Shown piece after piece: positions 26,270-34,331 of a stretch of DNA of 64,000 bases. This stretch comes from Leptolyngbyaceae cyanobacterium JSC-12 (lineage in GTDB: Bacteria > Cyanobacteriota > Cyanobacteriia > Leptolyngbyales > Leptolyngbyaceae): contig CM001633.1 in the NCBI GenBank assembly GCA_000309945.1, positions 1,510,723-1,574,722 on the forward strand. Direction: 5' to 3'. The notes beneath the pieces are model-generated. The model saw nothing but the letters and a program-made list of their open reading frames with translations. It was not told the origin of the DNA and made no database searches. Both the position numbers and the translations under genes were made by a program. Position 1 is the stretch's first letter. Each line of letters starts with the position of its first letter.

Positions 26270-27643
26270 TTAGCCTCCTCGTACTATTATCCAAAGTCGC
26301 TCCCACCAGGAAAGAGAGGGAGCCTGTATCTTTGGTAATTTTTTACGAATCTCTTGAATATCCCAACCTGTGAGTTTGGCGAGCGTTTGGGCTTCTTGCT
26401 CAAATCGACGAGGTAGCGATCGCACATACTGTTTACCCTGGGAACACGTTGCTTCTTGCATAAACGGATGCCGCAACACATACCGTCCCTGGAACAACTC
26501 CCGGTTATTCGTTTCATGAAACATTAAATCTTCAGGAAATTTATCTCGGGTATAGCGCACATGCAGTCGGGTAATAAACGCTCCAGTAGTGGGAACCGGA
26601 CGACGAAAAGGAAAACTCAAATGGGAAGGTTGTTCTGGTTGATCCAACCAAAACACACCTGCCTCCTTCAGTTCTGCACGGGTTAGTGGTTCAGCCGAAC
26701 AGGGATCGCAGTTTGCCATGTCCCAGGCATATTCTAGGAAAGCAACATTTCGCCCTTCCCGCTCATACGATGTTTGAAACATCGACGTGTAAAAGTCATT
26801 AAACTCACTCTTCACAAACGTCGGAATCTCATTGCCTGATGGAACTTTGACTGTGCGATAGTTGGTGATTTCTGCCTGCCCAGTCGGAGTCAGCAAATAA
26901 ACTAGCAAATCCTGAGCTTTCTCAGCATTCACCATTCCGAGACGAATTGGCAACATAAACCGGGGCGAGTCATAAGTCATCTGAATCGGGCGCAGATTTT
27001 GATAGCCTGCCTGTTCAAACTCCTTCAAGTTCACCTTTGCTACAAAAAACTTCATCTTCTGCCGAATGTAAGGACGCAACAAATCTTTGGCTCCTTGAGG
27101 AATTTTGTATCCATTTTCAACCAGCCAGGTTTCCAACCCTCCCGATTCTTTCGCACTCAGAATCACAATGTCATACTCTCCAACAGTAAACTTCGCCTCA
27201 ATGGTGACTCCTAAAGAGTTGTGAGAGCGTTGACCAGGGGCATCTCGTCTTGGCGTAGGAGCAGCAGCAGGAAGAGGTCGTTGTTCGTAGGAAAACTGGG
27301 GAGCGCAGGGATCGGGATCAAAGTATTCCACCAGGCGAGGAGCACTGAAGGCATCCAACCGAGCGATCGCTTTAGCACTAGCTACTGTCACCTGTTCCTT
27401 TTTCAACACCACTGGGACTGGAACGACGATCGCAAAATCTTTGAGCTTGCCCTGATAGTCGTTTGCCATCGTTAGCACCGTTTTGTTGCCGCTGCGGGCA
27501 ATCACCACCTGGGAAGCCTGATTGTAAAGAGTGGCATCGGCCTTAGCAACATAAAACCCACAAAACGCCCAGGCTTTAGCCGCAACCAATACACTACCAG
27601 CTAAGAAAAGGAGGGAAAGTATTAGAGTTCGGAGGAGTTTCAT
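26270..27643 (-). CDS. DUF2330 domain-containing exported protein
   Basis: Start at ATG 27643 (MKLLRTLILSLLFLAGSVLV) with a GGAGG-rich stretch upstream, giving 457 residues; the longer in-frame start at 27685 is less likely. A signal peptide ends near AKAWAFCGFY. DUF2330 hallmarks are FCGFYVAKADATLYNQASQV, DYQGKLKDFAIVVPVPVVL and ILSAKESGGLETWLVENGYK. Paired Cys residues (DPDPCAP, DPCSAEP) suggest disulfides. The next gene upstream is an RnfD-like membrane protein on the same strand. Function unknown. Confidence 0.8.
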   Translation of the reverse strand: MKLLRTLILSLLFLAGSVLVAAKAWAFCGFYVAKADATLYNQASQVVIARSGNKTVLTMANDYQGKLKDFAIVVPVPVVLKKEQVTVASAKAIARLDAFSAPRLVEYFDPDPCAPQFSYEQRPLPAAAPTPRRDAPGQRSHNSLGVTIEAKFTVGEYDIVILSAKESGGLETWLVENGYKIPQGAKDLLRPYIRQKMKFFVAKVNLKEFEQAGYQNLRPIQMTYDSPRFMLPIRLGMVNAEKAQDLLVYLLTPTGQAEITNYRTVKVPSGNEIPTFVKSEFNDFYTSMFQTSYEREGRNVAFLEYAWDMANCDPCSAEPLTRAELKEAGVFWLDQPEQPSHLSFPFRRPVPTTGAFITRLHVRYTRDKFPEDLMFHETNNRELFQGRYVLRHPFMQEATCSQGKQYVRSLPRRFEQEAQTLAKLTGWDIQEIRKKLPKIQAPSLSWWERLWIIVRGG

Positions 27644-27749
27644 ACGAAATGAAAGGAGGATGAGGAGGGAGAGATGGAAAATCAAGATGTTTATGGTTGC
27701 GTCAATCCAAAATCTTCAATCTAAAATTCTCTTCTGCACCGTAGTACCT

Positions 27750-28652
27750 TTAGCTTCTGCCTTCTCTCCACTCAAAGCGGGGGGCTTGCCAACCTGTATC
27801 TAGTAGAGGTGTTAGGGGAGACAGGGCAAATAGCGCCCAGAAAACGGCTGTTGGGATAAAGAAAACATTTCGTAGGATGAAGGTCAGGAGGGCGATCGCG
27901 CCTGCCCAAATTAGTCTGGCAGTGCGATCGTTGGGAATCGTGCGGGGGTCAGTTACCATAAACAGGGCAAACAGCAGGAGGGAGCCACTCATGAGACGAT
28001 GCAACCAAACATCCCATGTCCAACCCAACCAAAAATTTCGCATAGCTTCCAAAAAAGCATAGGCTCCCAGAAAGGCAACAGTCGTATCCCACCGCCCAAC
28101 TCGTTGCAAAACAATTCCACCTGCCCCTAAGAACAGCAGAGCATACCAGCTTTCTTCTCCCCATTGCCCTGGCGAAATCCAGGCATCCTGCGTCAGCACA
28201 ACTGCAACTACAATTCCAACATTGCCTGGATTGAATACATGCTTTCCGTTCACCCGCAAGACAAACTTGCTGACAACTGCCACAACTGATGCCACAACCA
28301 TCGTGGTGTAATGCTCAGTTCGCAATAGCAAGCTAAGTCCAAGAGAGGTGATGAGTGGGCTGAGAAAGGACAACAGAAGGGGAGAGGAGAGGGAGAGAGG
28401 TAAAAGCGGTAATAAGGAGAAATCTCCCTGATCCCCCCTATCTCCCTCTTGTTCTGACTTCTGACTTCTGACTTCCGACTTCCGACTTCTGAGGTTGTAA
28501 TCAACCCAGGTTGCGATCGCCTGCGTTGTCAAGCAGGTGAAAATTGCTGTCAGGATGATACCTGGATGCAATGTCCAGTCGCGTGTACCAATCCCCAGAG
28601 TCAGGAATATCGACAGAAACAAGATTTGATAAATCCTAGCGTCTTGCAGCAT
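27750..28652 (-). CDS. RnfD/NqrB-like integral membrane protein
   Basis: 300 residues with about eight hydrophobic segments. HVFNPGNVGIVVAVVLTQDA and the late FMVTDPRTIPNDRTARLIW are hallmarks of the NQR2/RnfD/RnfE family, in which flavin is bound near the (S/T)-rich motif. No other rnf or nqr genes are present. Residues about 53-75 (LRSRKSEVRSQKSE...) are encoded by a heptanucleotide repeat array and form a charged, non-membrane insertion. Confidence 0.75.
   Translation of the reverse strand: MLQDARIYQILFLSIFLTLGIGTRDWTLHPGIILTAIFTCLTTQAIATWVDYNLRSRKSEVRSQKSEQEGDRGDQGDFSLLPLLPLSLSSPLLLSFLSPLITSLGLSLLLRTEHYTTMVVASVVAVVSKFVLRVNGKHVFNPGNVGIVVAVVLTQDAWISPGQWGEESWYALLFLGAGGIVLQRVGRWDTTVAFLGAYAFLEAMRNFWLGWTWDVWLHRLMSGSLLLFALFMVTDPRTIPNDRTARLIWAGAIALLTFILRNVFFIPTAVFWALFALSPLTPLLDTGWQAPRFEWREGRS
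28452..28493 (+). repeat. Six tandem heptanucleotides inside the RnfD-like gene
   Basis: Units TTCTGAC x3, TTCCGAC x2 and TTCTGAG follow each other exactly from 28452 to 28493. Six units of seven bases make 42 bases, or 14 codons, so the reading frame of the host gene is kept. Confidence 0.9.
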
Positions 28653-28851
28653 AGAAATCAGGGATGAAGCAGGTTGCCGCCAGTATGCCCTGCATCAATA
28701 AAAAATAGGAGGGTTGTTACAGTTCTGGTAACACAACAGGGATTGCTGTTGCTGTGTAGTACGCCTGTTGAAGAGGATCGGGGATAGGAACAGAGTGTAT
28801 CGTCAGTGACATCGCCCCTCAAACACCCTCACAAAGGATACAGGACACGGA

Positions 28852-28881
28852 TTGACGGTTTCTCACCAAGATTCGTATTAT
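28852..28881 (+). promoter_or_regulatory. Probable sigma-70 promoter of the psb32-like gene
   Basis: TTGACG at 28852-28857 and TATTAT at 28876-28881 are 18 bases apart. The promoter lies between two arms of a 13-base inverted repeat (28833-28845 and 28928-28940). Confidence 0.6.
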
Positions 28882-28964
28882 TAAAATAATGTTTAAAAGT
28901 GTTAAGAAAAACATTTACTTGTACGAATCCTGTATCCTTTCCTTACTGCATATTCAGCCTACCT

Positions 28965-29816
28965 ATGTCCAGATCTGAACTTGTTGAAAACGTGCGATCG
29001 CTATCTCGCTTCTTTAAGAAATGGGTAGTTTTCACAGCAGCAGTCCTTCTGTCTTTCCTGACTTGGTTTAGTCCCATTCAAGGATTTGGCTCCCCAGCCT
29101 ACGCATTTAACAACCCAGATTTGCTGCCCCAGAAGCAAACTAATGTTATCGATTTAGCAAAGTTTTTAACCAGCGAGCAAGAAACAGCCCTTGCAAGCGA
29201 TCTGGCAGCATTCGAGCAGGAAACTGGCTGGAAACTGCGGGTACTGACTCAGTTTGACCGCACTCCTGGAACTGCCGTGAAAGATTATTGGGGGCTGGAT
29301 GACCATAGTCTGTTGCTGGTAGCAGACCCAAGAGGCGGAAATATTTTGAACTTTAGCGTTGGTGATGCTCTTTACCCATTAATGCCTCGGGTGTTTTGGA
29401 TCGAGCTACAAACTCGATACGGGAACCAGTTTTACGTCCGAGAAAATGGTGAGGATCAAGCTATTATTGGCGCATTGGAATCTGTGAAAACCTGCATTCG
29501 GCAAGGTGGATGTCAGGTCGTCCCAGGGTTGCCTCAAGAGCAATGGATTCTGACGTTAATTACCTCCATTGTGGGCGGTGTTGTATGCGGATTTGCAGCC
29601 CATCCCCGCAAAGAAGGACAACTAATTTCCTGGCAGTGGGCACTTATTTTTTCGCCTTTATGGGGCATTCTGTTCATTGCCTTTGGCATTGGTCCGGTCG
29701 TTTCTCGTACAACGGACTGGCTTCCTCTGTTTCGCAACATTGCAGGATTTATGATTGGTGCACTCGTGGCCTTTCTTTCTCCCAGTTTTACTCGCTCTAC
29801 CCCCTCAGAAACCTGA
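28965..29816 (+). CDS. TPM-domain protein, Psb32-like photosystem II repair factor
   Basis: ATG 28965 (MSRSELVENVRSL) gives 283 residues; the frame is open further up to 28899, but that would place 22 odd residues before the signal. A signal/anchor (VVFTAAVLLSFLTWF) leads to a TPM domain: VIDLAKFLTSEQETALASDL, WKLRVLTQFDRTPG and WGLDDHSLLLVADPRGGNI. Two or three membrane helices lie at the C-terminus. The arrangement matches cyanobacterial Psb32 and plant TLP18.3, thylakoid-lumen proteins protecting or repairing photosystem II. Confidence 0.75.
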   Translation: MSRSELVENVRSLSRFFKKWVVFTAAVLLSFLTWFSPIQGFGSPAYAFNNPDLLPQKQTNVIDLAKFLTSEQETALASDLAAFEQETGWKLRVLTQFDRTPGTAVKDYWGLDDHSLLLVADPRGGNILNFSVGDALYPLMPRVFWIELQTRYGNQFYVRENGEDQAIIGALESVKTCIRQGGCQVVPGLPQEQWILTLITSIVGGVVCGFAAHPRKEGQLISWQWALIFSPLWGILFIAFGIGPVVSRTTDWLPLFRNIAGFMIGALVAFLSPSFTRSTPSET

Positions 29817-29921
29817 GATTTCTGGCGATTTGCAAAGCAGACGTAACAGAATCGCCTATTCTGTTGCTAATATCCTGTTGCACTTTTTGCCAGGTTAATA
29901 ACCGTCATTGTGGGAACAGTA

Positions 29922-30551
29922 ATGGAATGGCATGTCAGCGATGCCCAAAGCCTAGCAATCATTGATCGCGAAGTTGGGGAGCACACCTTTTCACCCGCCG
30001 AGTATGAAATCGTCCGCCGAGTCATTTATGCAACGGCAGATTTTGAATACAAGTCGCTGATCCGCTTTTCGGATTTAGCATTGCAGTCAGGAGCGGCGGC
30101 ATTGGCAGCTCGTACAACCATCGTAGTAGATGTCCCTATGGTGCAGGTTGGGATTGCCCAAACCATTCAAAGCACGTTTGCAAATCCTGTTTATTGCAGC
30201 ATGGATGCACTTACTCGCCCTCAAAAGGAAAAGACTCGAGCAGCTTGGGGAATTGAAACCCTAGCACGTCGTTACCCAGAAGGAATTTTCGTAGTTGGGC
30301 AGGCTCAAACTGCGCTTACAACGCTGGCTGACTTGATCAAATCTGAAGACATTCGTCCAGCGCTAGTGATTGGCACACCTGCTGGCTTTGTTGGTGTAGA
30401 GACGGCGAAGGAACAACTGGGTGAATCCCTGGTTCCGCATATTCGGGTGGAAGGGCGAAAGGGGAGTGCAGTAGTTGCAGCAGCGATTATTAATGGGCTA
30501 GTAGATCTCGCCTGGCAAGCTTACGGACAAGAGCAGACTGGAATGGCTTGA
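29922..30551 (+). CDS. cobH: Precorrin-8X methylmutase
   Basis: ATG 29922 (MEWHVSDAQSLAIIDREVGE) gives 209 residues. IVRRVIYATADFEYKSLIRF, VQVGIAQTI, TRAAWGIETLARRYPEGIFV and VIGTPAGFVGVETAKEQL are CobH/CbiC motifs. It moves a methyl group from C-11 to C-12, making hydrogenobyrinate/cobyrinate in cobalamin synthesis. It stands alone, without other cob genes. Its stop is one base from the stop of the convergent gene. Confidence 0.93.
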   Translation: MEWHVSDAQSLAIIDREVGEHTFSPAEYEIVRRVIYATADFEYKSLIRFSDLALQSGAAALAARTTIVVDVPMVQVGIAQTIQSTFANPVYCSMDALTRPQKEKTRAAWGIETLARRYPEGIFVVGQAQTALTTLADLIKSEDIRPALVIGTPAGFVGVETAKEQLGESLVPHIRVEGRKGSAVVAAAIINGLVDLAWQAYGQEQTGMA

Positions 30552-30552
30552 G

Positions 30553-31398
30553 TTACCAGTTCTCAGCAGAACGCCGACGAGAAGAACGGCGACGAGGGGG
30601 TTCTGTTTCAGTAGATTTGCTGGAGTTACTTCGGTATTCATCTTCATACCGAGAGCGAGAACCTTCTCGCCGAACCAGTTCGTTTTGACGTTCTGATTTT
30701 GGGGTACGTTTACGTTTGGGGCGTTCTGGTTCAACGGTTGGTTCTACCATTAATTGCCGATTAATGCGGCGACTGACATCTATGAAGGCATCTCGTCGAA
30801 CATAAGGATAGTCACTAACCCACAGGTTATGGTCTGAAAGGTAAATGTCAGAAGTCTTACTGATGCGTCCCAGATCTGCCCGATTTGAGAACACGATTAA
30901 TTCTGCGGTGTCACCAATATCGATCGCACGATGGCTGCGTTTAAGGGGTACTCGAAGACAGGTTAAAAACCCAAGTTCGTCTCCAACCTCAAGGTTTAGA
31001 CACCGCTCACGATTCTCAACAATTACGAGATCCCCCCGACTGTTCACTGTTTCTTCAGTGCCAATCAACTCTTCTGTAATGTAAACGTCGAGTACTTTGC
31101 CTTGCCAAAACCCACAATATCCATAGCGACGACATTCGATATTTTGCAGGCTTGCTGTCAGCACTGGTCCCCAAATCCAATACAACCCAACAATGATTCC
31201 CCCAATAAGCAGGATTTCATCAAAACCTTGTCTAAAAAAAAGTGCTTTGAGGAGAATAACAACAAACATCCCCACAACAGAGATTAGCACCCGTCGCAAT
31301 AAGTCACTCAGTTTTCCCCAGCAATAGGCATACTGTGCTCCAGTTGCCACAGCCGGAACAAGTTCTTCAAAGGTTTTACGGGTCAAAGGAATTATCAT
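30553..31398 (-). CDS. Conserved cyanobacterial membrane protein
   Basis: 281 residues. Two membrane segments lie at about 36-80 (VLISVVGMFVVILLKALFF, IGGIIVGLYWIWGPVL). A soluble beta-rich domain follows (WQGKVLDVYITEELIGTEET, NLEVGDELGFLTCLRVPLKR), then a disordered Arg/Ser/Glu-rich tail of about 65 residues. Relatives are sometimes labelled phosphate ABC transporter permease, but no permease motif is seen. Function unknown. Confidence 0.7.
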   Translation of the reverse strand: MIIPLTRKTFEELVPAVATGAQYAYCWGKLSDLLRRVLISVVGMFVVILLKALFFRQGFDEILLIGGIIVGLYWIWGPVLTASLQNIECRRYGYCGFWQGKVLDVYITEELIGTEETVNSRGDLVIVENRERCLNLEVGDELGFLTCLRVPLKRSHRAIDIGDTAELIVFSNRADLGRISKTSDIYLSDHNLWVSDYPYVRRDAFIDVSRRINRQLMVEPTVEPERPKRKRTPKSERQNELVRREGSRSRYEDEYRSNSSKSTETEPPRRRSSRRRSAENW

Positions 31399-31719
31399 AG
31401 AACTGAAAATCTCAGCGTGCGATCGCGGGTTTCATCAATCCTCTTTTAGAGGATCCTTTAAATTACTGCTATGAGCCTAACATTTGTGGAAAGAGTCTAG
31501 GATCGTTGAGTGAGGCTTTGACTGATTTATAACTTTTGCGAGAAAATTTATAGATCGATCTGTGCAATCTAGAACATTATTAGAAATTTGTATTTTTCAC
31601 AAAAGTGAATTCACGCAGATAGGTTTCCAATCTTTAAAGCAGATTTAGATAAGAATTAGAAATTATTGCGGATGGCTATTCTGGAATAAATGAAGCAAAA
31701 TTAGATTACATCTGAGGAA

Positions 31720-31842
31720 CGCACTCGGAAGAGCTAAACAACTAGGGGGCAACTATGTTGGTTTAGTTTTTTCGGCTAGGAAAGCGTCCTTACAGGTAGA
31801 CTTGCCTGACCCTGGGGGCTTTTGAGGGTCAGGCGCTTTTTT
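31720..31842 (+). ncRNA. Candidate structured small RNA ending in an intrinsic terminator
   Basis: In the spacer three hairpins follow one another on the plus strand. CTAAACAAC (31734-31742) pairs with GTTGGTTTAG (31757-31766) and is followed by T6. AGGA/TCCT lies at 31778-31790. A strong terminator follows at 31804-31834. No reading frame fits. The density of structure in an otherwise AT-rich spacer suggests a small RNA or a riboregulator; it matched no RNA family known to me. The 5' end is unknown. Confidence 0.35.
31804..31842 (+). terminator. Strong intrinsic terminator
   Basis: GCCTGACCCT (31804-31813) and AGGGTCAGGC (31825-31834) form a perfect ten-pair stem, followed by GC and T6 (31837-31842). 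No plus-strand protein gene precedes it. Confidence 0.85.
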
Positions 31843-31854
31843 ATGCGAATGAAC

Positions 31855-32362
31855 TACCCCGCTGCAAGCAGACGGGGTATCAGAATCAAAAAAGAGTAAG
31901 CTGCTCATCTCGGTGTAGCTTGAGATATTCGTTACCCTGATTTTTGACGTAGTTCGCAATCATCCCTTCATCCCCGTGTTTCCCAACTGTACTTGCAAAA
32001 TAGCCATCACTCCAAAACTCTCCACCCCATAGCTTTTGCTTCACCTGAGGACAACGCCGAAACACTTCCCTTGCGGTCAAACTCTTGATCATTTTGACCA
32101 ATTTGGTCACGCTGTATGTCGGCACCGATTGGACTAAAAAGTGCACATGGTCTTTGTCTACACCGATTTCTATAAATTTAATCTCGTAGCGTTTCTCAAT
32201 CTCCAGGCAAACTTCTCGCAAAACTTCATCGACCTGTTCATCAAACACAGCCCGCCGATACTTTGCTGGAAACACAAGGTGGTATAGCAAAACCGTAACG
32301 TTATGACTTTTGTGGATGTACTCGCTCATCCCTGCATTTTACGCTGCAGAGCAGCGGGGAAT
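31855..32362 (-). mobile_element. IS200/IS605-family element (tnpA only); ends approximate
   Basis: tnpA is flanked by imperfect palindromes typical of the single-strand ends of this family: ACCCCG...CGGGGT around 31856-31878 (downstream of tnpA) and CGCTG-CAGAG-CAGCG around 32343-32357 (upstream). There are no terminal inverted repeats or target duplication, as expected. No tnpB is present. Exact cleavage sites cannot be read. Confidence 0.7.
31886..32329 (-). CDS. tnpA: IS200/IS605 family transposase TnpA (Y1 HUH)
   Basis: 147 residues. YHLVFPAKYRRAVF, the HUH motif in DKDHVHFLVQSVP, LVKMIKSLTAREVF, WGGEFWSDGYFAS and the catalytic tyrosine region IANYVKNQG are all present. Full length and intact, so probably able to move single-stranded DNA at replication forks. 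Confidence 0.93.
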   Translation of the reverse strand: MSEYIHKSHNVTVLLYHLVFPAKYRRAVFDEQVDEVLREVCLEIEKRYEIKFIEIGVDKDHVHFLVQSVPTYSVTKLVKMIKSLTAREVFRRCPQVKQKLWGGEFWSDGYFASTVGKHGDEGMIANYVKNQGNEYLKLHRDEQLTLF

Positions 32363-32573
32363 TGACCCATAGAGATTAAAAAAAGAGTCTGGACACTTTA
32401 AGGGAAAGTTCTTTTGGCTTCTCCTAGTTATCAACTAAAAGCTGGTTGCGCTGGTTCAATCATTCCAATGATTACTGGATGCATAGTTATCCAAAGGAAT
32501 TGACAATGTAATCGGGTACTTTCCAACCTACTGGAACCACACCAGGATTGGCTTCCATCAAAGGAAACAAGTT

Positions 32574-34232
32574 TTAGTCCGGTTGCACCTGCTCAACGGG
32601 TTGATTCAGGTATTGTTGTAAGGCGATCGCAACTTGTTGACAAACGCCTGCCCAATCATGGCGATGCTTTTGTCGAAATAATCGGGCAGTGGGATACCAG
32701 GGGCTATCCAATCGCTCCATCAACCAACGCCAATCGGGCGCGGCGGATAGCAAAATCCAAACTGGTTTGCCCAGGGCACCTGCTAAATGGGCGATCGCTG
32801 TATCGACTGTAATCACCAGATCGAGCTGTATGATCGCGGCTGCCGTATCGGCAAAGTCGTTCAATTGGTGGCTAATATCCATGATCGTGACTGTGCTATC
32901 AGTCACCAATTCTGCTCGATGAGCACCTTTTTGCAGGTTATAGAATGTGACCCCGGGAGTTTTCAGGAACACCAGGAATTCTCTGAAGGGGCAGGAGCGA
33001 TCGCGATCGTGGCTGTGTTCTGGGTTACCGCCCCAGGCAATACCAACGTTGAAAGAAGAATGGGGCATAGGGGATAGGGGATAGGAGATGGGTGAATGGG
33101 GAAATGGAATTCCACTCACTGATCCACTCATCCACTCCCTAACTCCGCAAACTCCCTCATCATCTAATGCCTGACTTCTTTTCAACATCAAATATGGAAT
33201 GTCTGCCGGAATGGTTTCTAGCGTAGTGCCCAAAATTCGAGGCAAACTCATGAGGGAAGCCTGGACGGTAAATTCTGGCAAAGGGTCACCCGCTGGAATC
33301 ACCTGTTCGATGCCTGGAACTGATTGAAAGAGCCGCACGAGAGCAGGCTGACACTCTACAATCACACGTCCACCTAGTCGAGCGACTAAAGGAGCATAGC
33401 GAATAAATTGAATGCTGTCTCCCATGCCCGACCCAGCTTCGGCGTACAGTAGAATAAATTGCCCTCCAAGAGGGGTACCATCCCATACAGGTTGAGTAAA
33501 CGGACGCGGATGCGACGCAATGGTTAATCGCCAGCGGTCATACTCGGTGAATCCATCTTGTAGATTGCCAGATATCAACAAGGCTCGGATGCGGCTTCCT
33601 TGCAGTTCAATATGGTTGGGAGCGATCGCAATCGCCCGGTTGTAAATCTCCAGTGCTTCCTCAAATCTGCCTTGTTCTTGCAACCCATCGCCCAAATCAC
33701 GATATGCCTCTGGATTCGTTGGCATCAATTGTTGAGCAATTTTGTAATGATTGATTGCCGCATCCAACTGCCCCAATTCTTTCAAGGCATGCCCTAGATT
33801 CGTATGGGCAGCAGCTAAATTAGGTTCCAAGTCAATCGCAGCTCGATAATGGGCGATCGCATCCTGTATTCGTCCCAACTGCTGCAAGATCACTCCCAAA
33901 TTGGTATGAACCCGCGGATTGTTAGGATTAGTTTGCAATGCTGCCTGATAGTGAATAGTTGCTTGCTGTAAATTCCCCTGCTGCACCAACAAGACTCCCA
34001 GATTGTTGTGGGCATCGGTGTAATTAGGCTGGAGCGCGATCGCCCGCCGATACCATTGCATAGCCACCTCCAGATTTCCTCGTTGATGATTTGCTAACCC
34101 TAGGAGATACAGGACTTGTGGCTGATTTGGCTGCTGGAGTAATGCGTCTTGATACAATCGCTCGGCTTCCAACAATTGCCCTGCCTGATGATGCCGAATC
34201 GCAGCATTAAGAAGCTCGGTGGCAGATGTCAT
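32574..34232 (-). CDS. TPR repeat protein with glycosyltransferase-9-like C-terminal domain
   Basis: ATG 34232 (MTSATELLNAAIRHHQAGQL) gives 552 residues; a longer frame start at 34304 adds an unlikely N-terminus. Six TPR units lie at about 5-210 (for instance AMQWYRRAIALQPNYTDAHN, NLGVLLVQQGN). A Rossmann-like domain shows LLYAEAGSGMGDSIQFIRYA, and the C-terminal part GIAWGGNPEHSHDRDRSCPF and VDTAIAHLAGALGKPVWILL resembles GT9/heptosyltransferase. Low-complexity residues about 370-395 are encoded by a heptanucleotide repeat array. Confidence 0.8.
   Translation of the reverse strand: MTSATELLNAAIRHHQAGQLLEAERLYQDALLQQPNQPQVLYLLGLANHQRGNLEVAMQWYRRAIALQPNYTDAHNNLGVLLVQQGNLQQATIHYQAALQTNPNNPRVHTNLGVILQQLGRIQDAIAHYRAAIDLEPNLAAAHTNLGHALKELGQLDAAINHYKIAQQLMPTNPEAYRDLGDGLQEQGRFEEALEIYNRAIAIAPNHIELQGSRIRALLISGNLQDGFTEYDRWRLTIASHPRPFTQPVWDGTPLGGQFILLYAEAGSGMGDSIQFIRYAPLVARLGGRVIVECQPALVRLFQSVPGIEQVIPAGDPLPEFTVQASLMSLPRILGTTLETIPADIPYLMLKRSQALDDEGVCGVREWMSGSVSGIPFPHSPISYPLSPMPHSSFNVGIAWGGNPEHSHDRDRSCPFREFLVFLKTPGVTFYNLQKGAHRAELVTDSTVTIMDISHQLNDFADTAAAIIQLDLVITVDTAIAHLAGALGKPVWILLSAAPDWRWLMERLDSPWYPTARLFRQKHRHDWAGVCQQVAIALQQYLNQPVEQVQPD
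33068..33150 (+). repeat. Degenerate short repeats inside the TPR-glycosyltransferase gene
   Basis: GGGGATA occurs twice in tandem (33070 and 33077), followed by the degenerate seven-base units GGAGATG and GGTGAAT. ATCCACTC then appears twice within the following 60 bases. The stretch encodes a Ser/Pro/His-rich insertion in the host protein. Confidence 0.6.
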
Positions 34233-34331
34233 ATCACAATCAACAAAAGCGTTTAACAGGATCAGAATGCAGGCTAACGTATTTTTACGGAAGAGGTGTA
34301 ACAAAGTCTTCGTCGCGGATTTGCATGGTCT

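Noticed and set aside
31753-31959. Minus-strand 68-codon frame across the terminator
   Set aside because: It overlaps a strong terminator hairpin and the 3' end of tnpA and has no protein signature.
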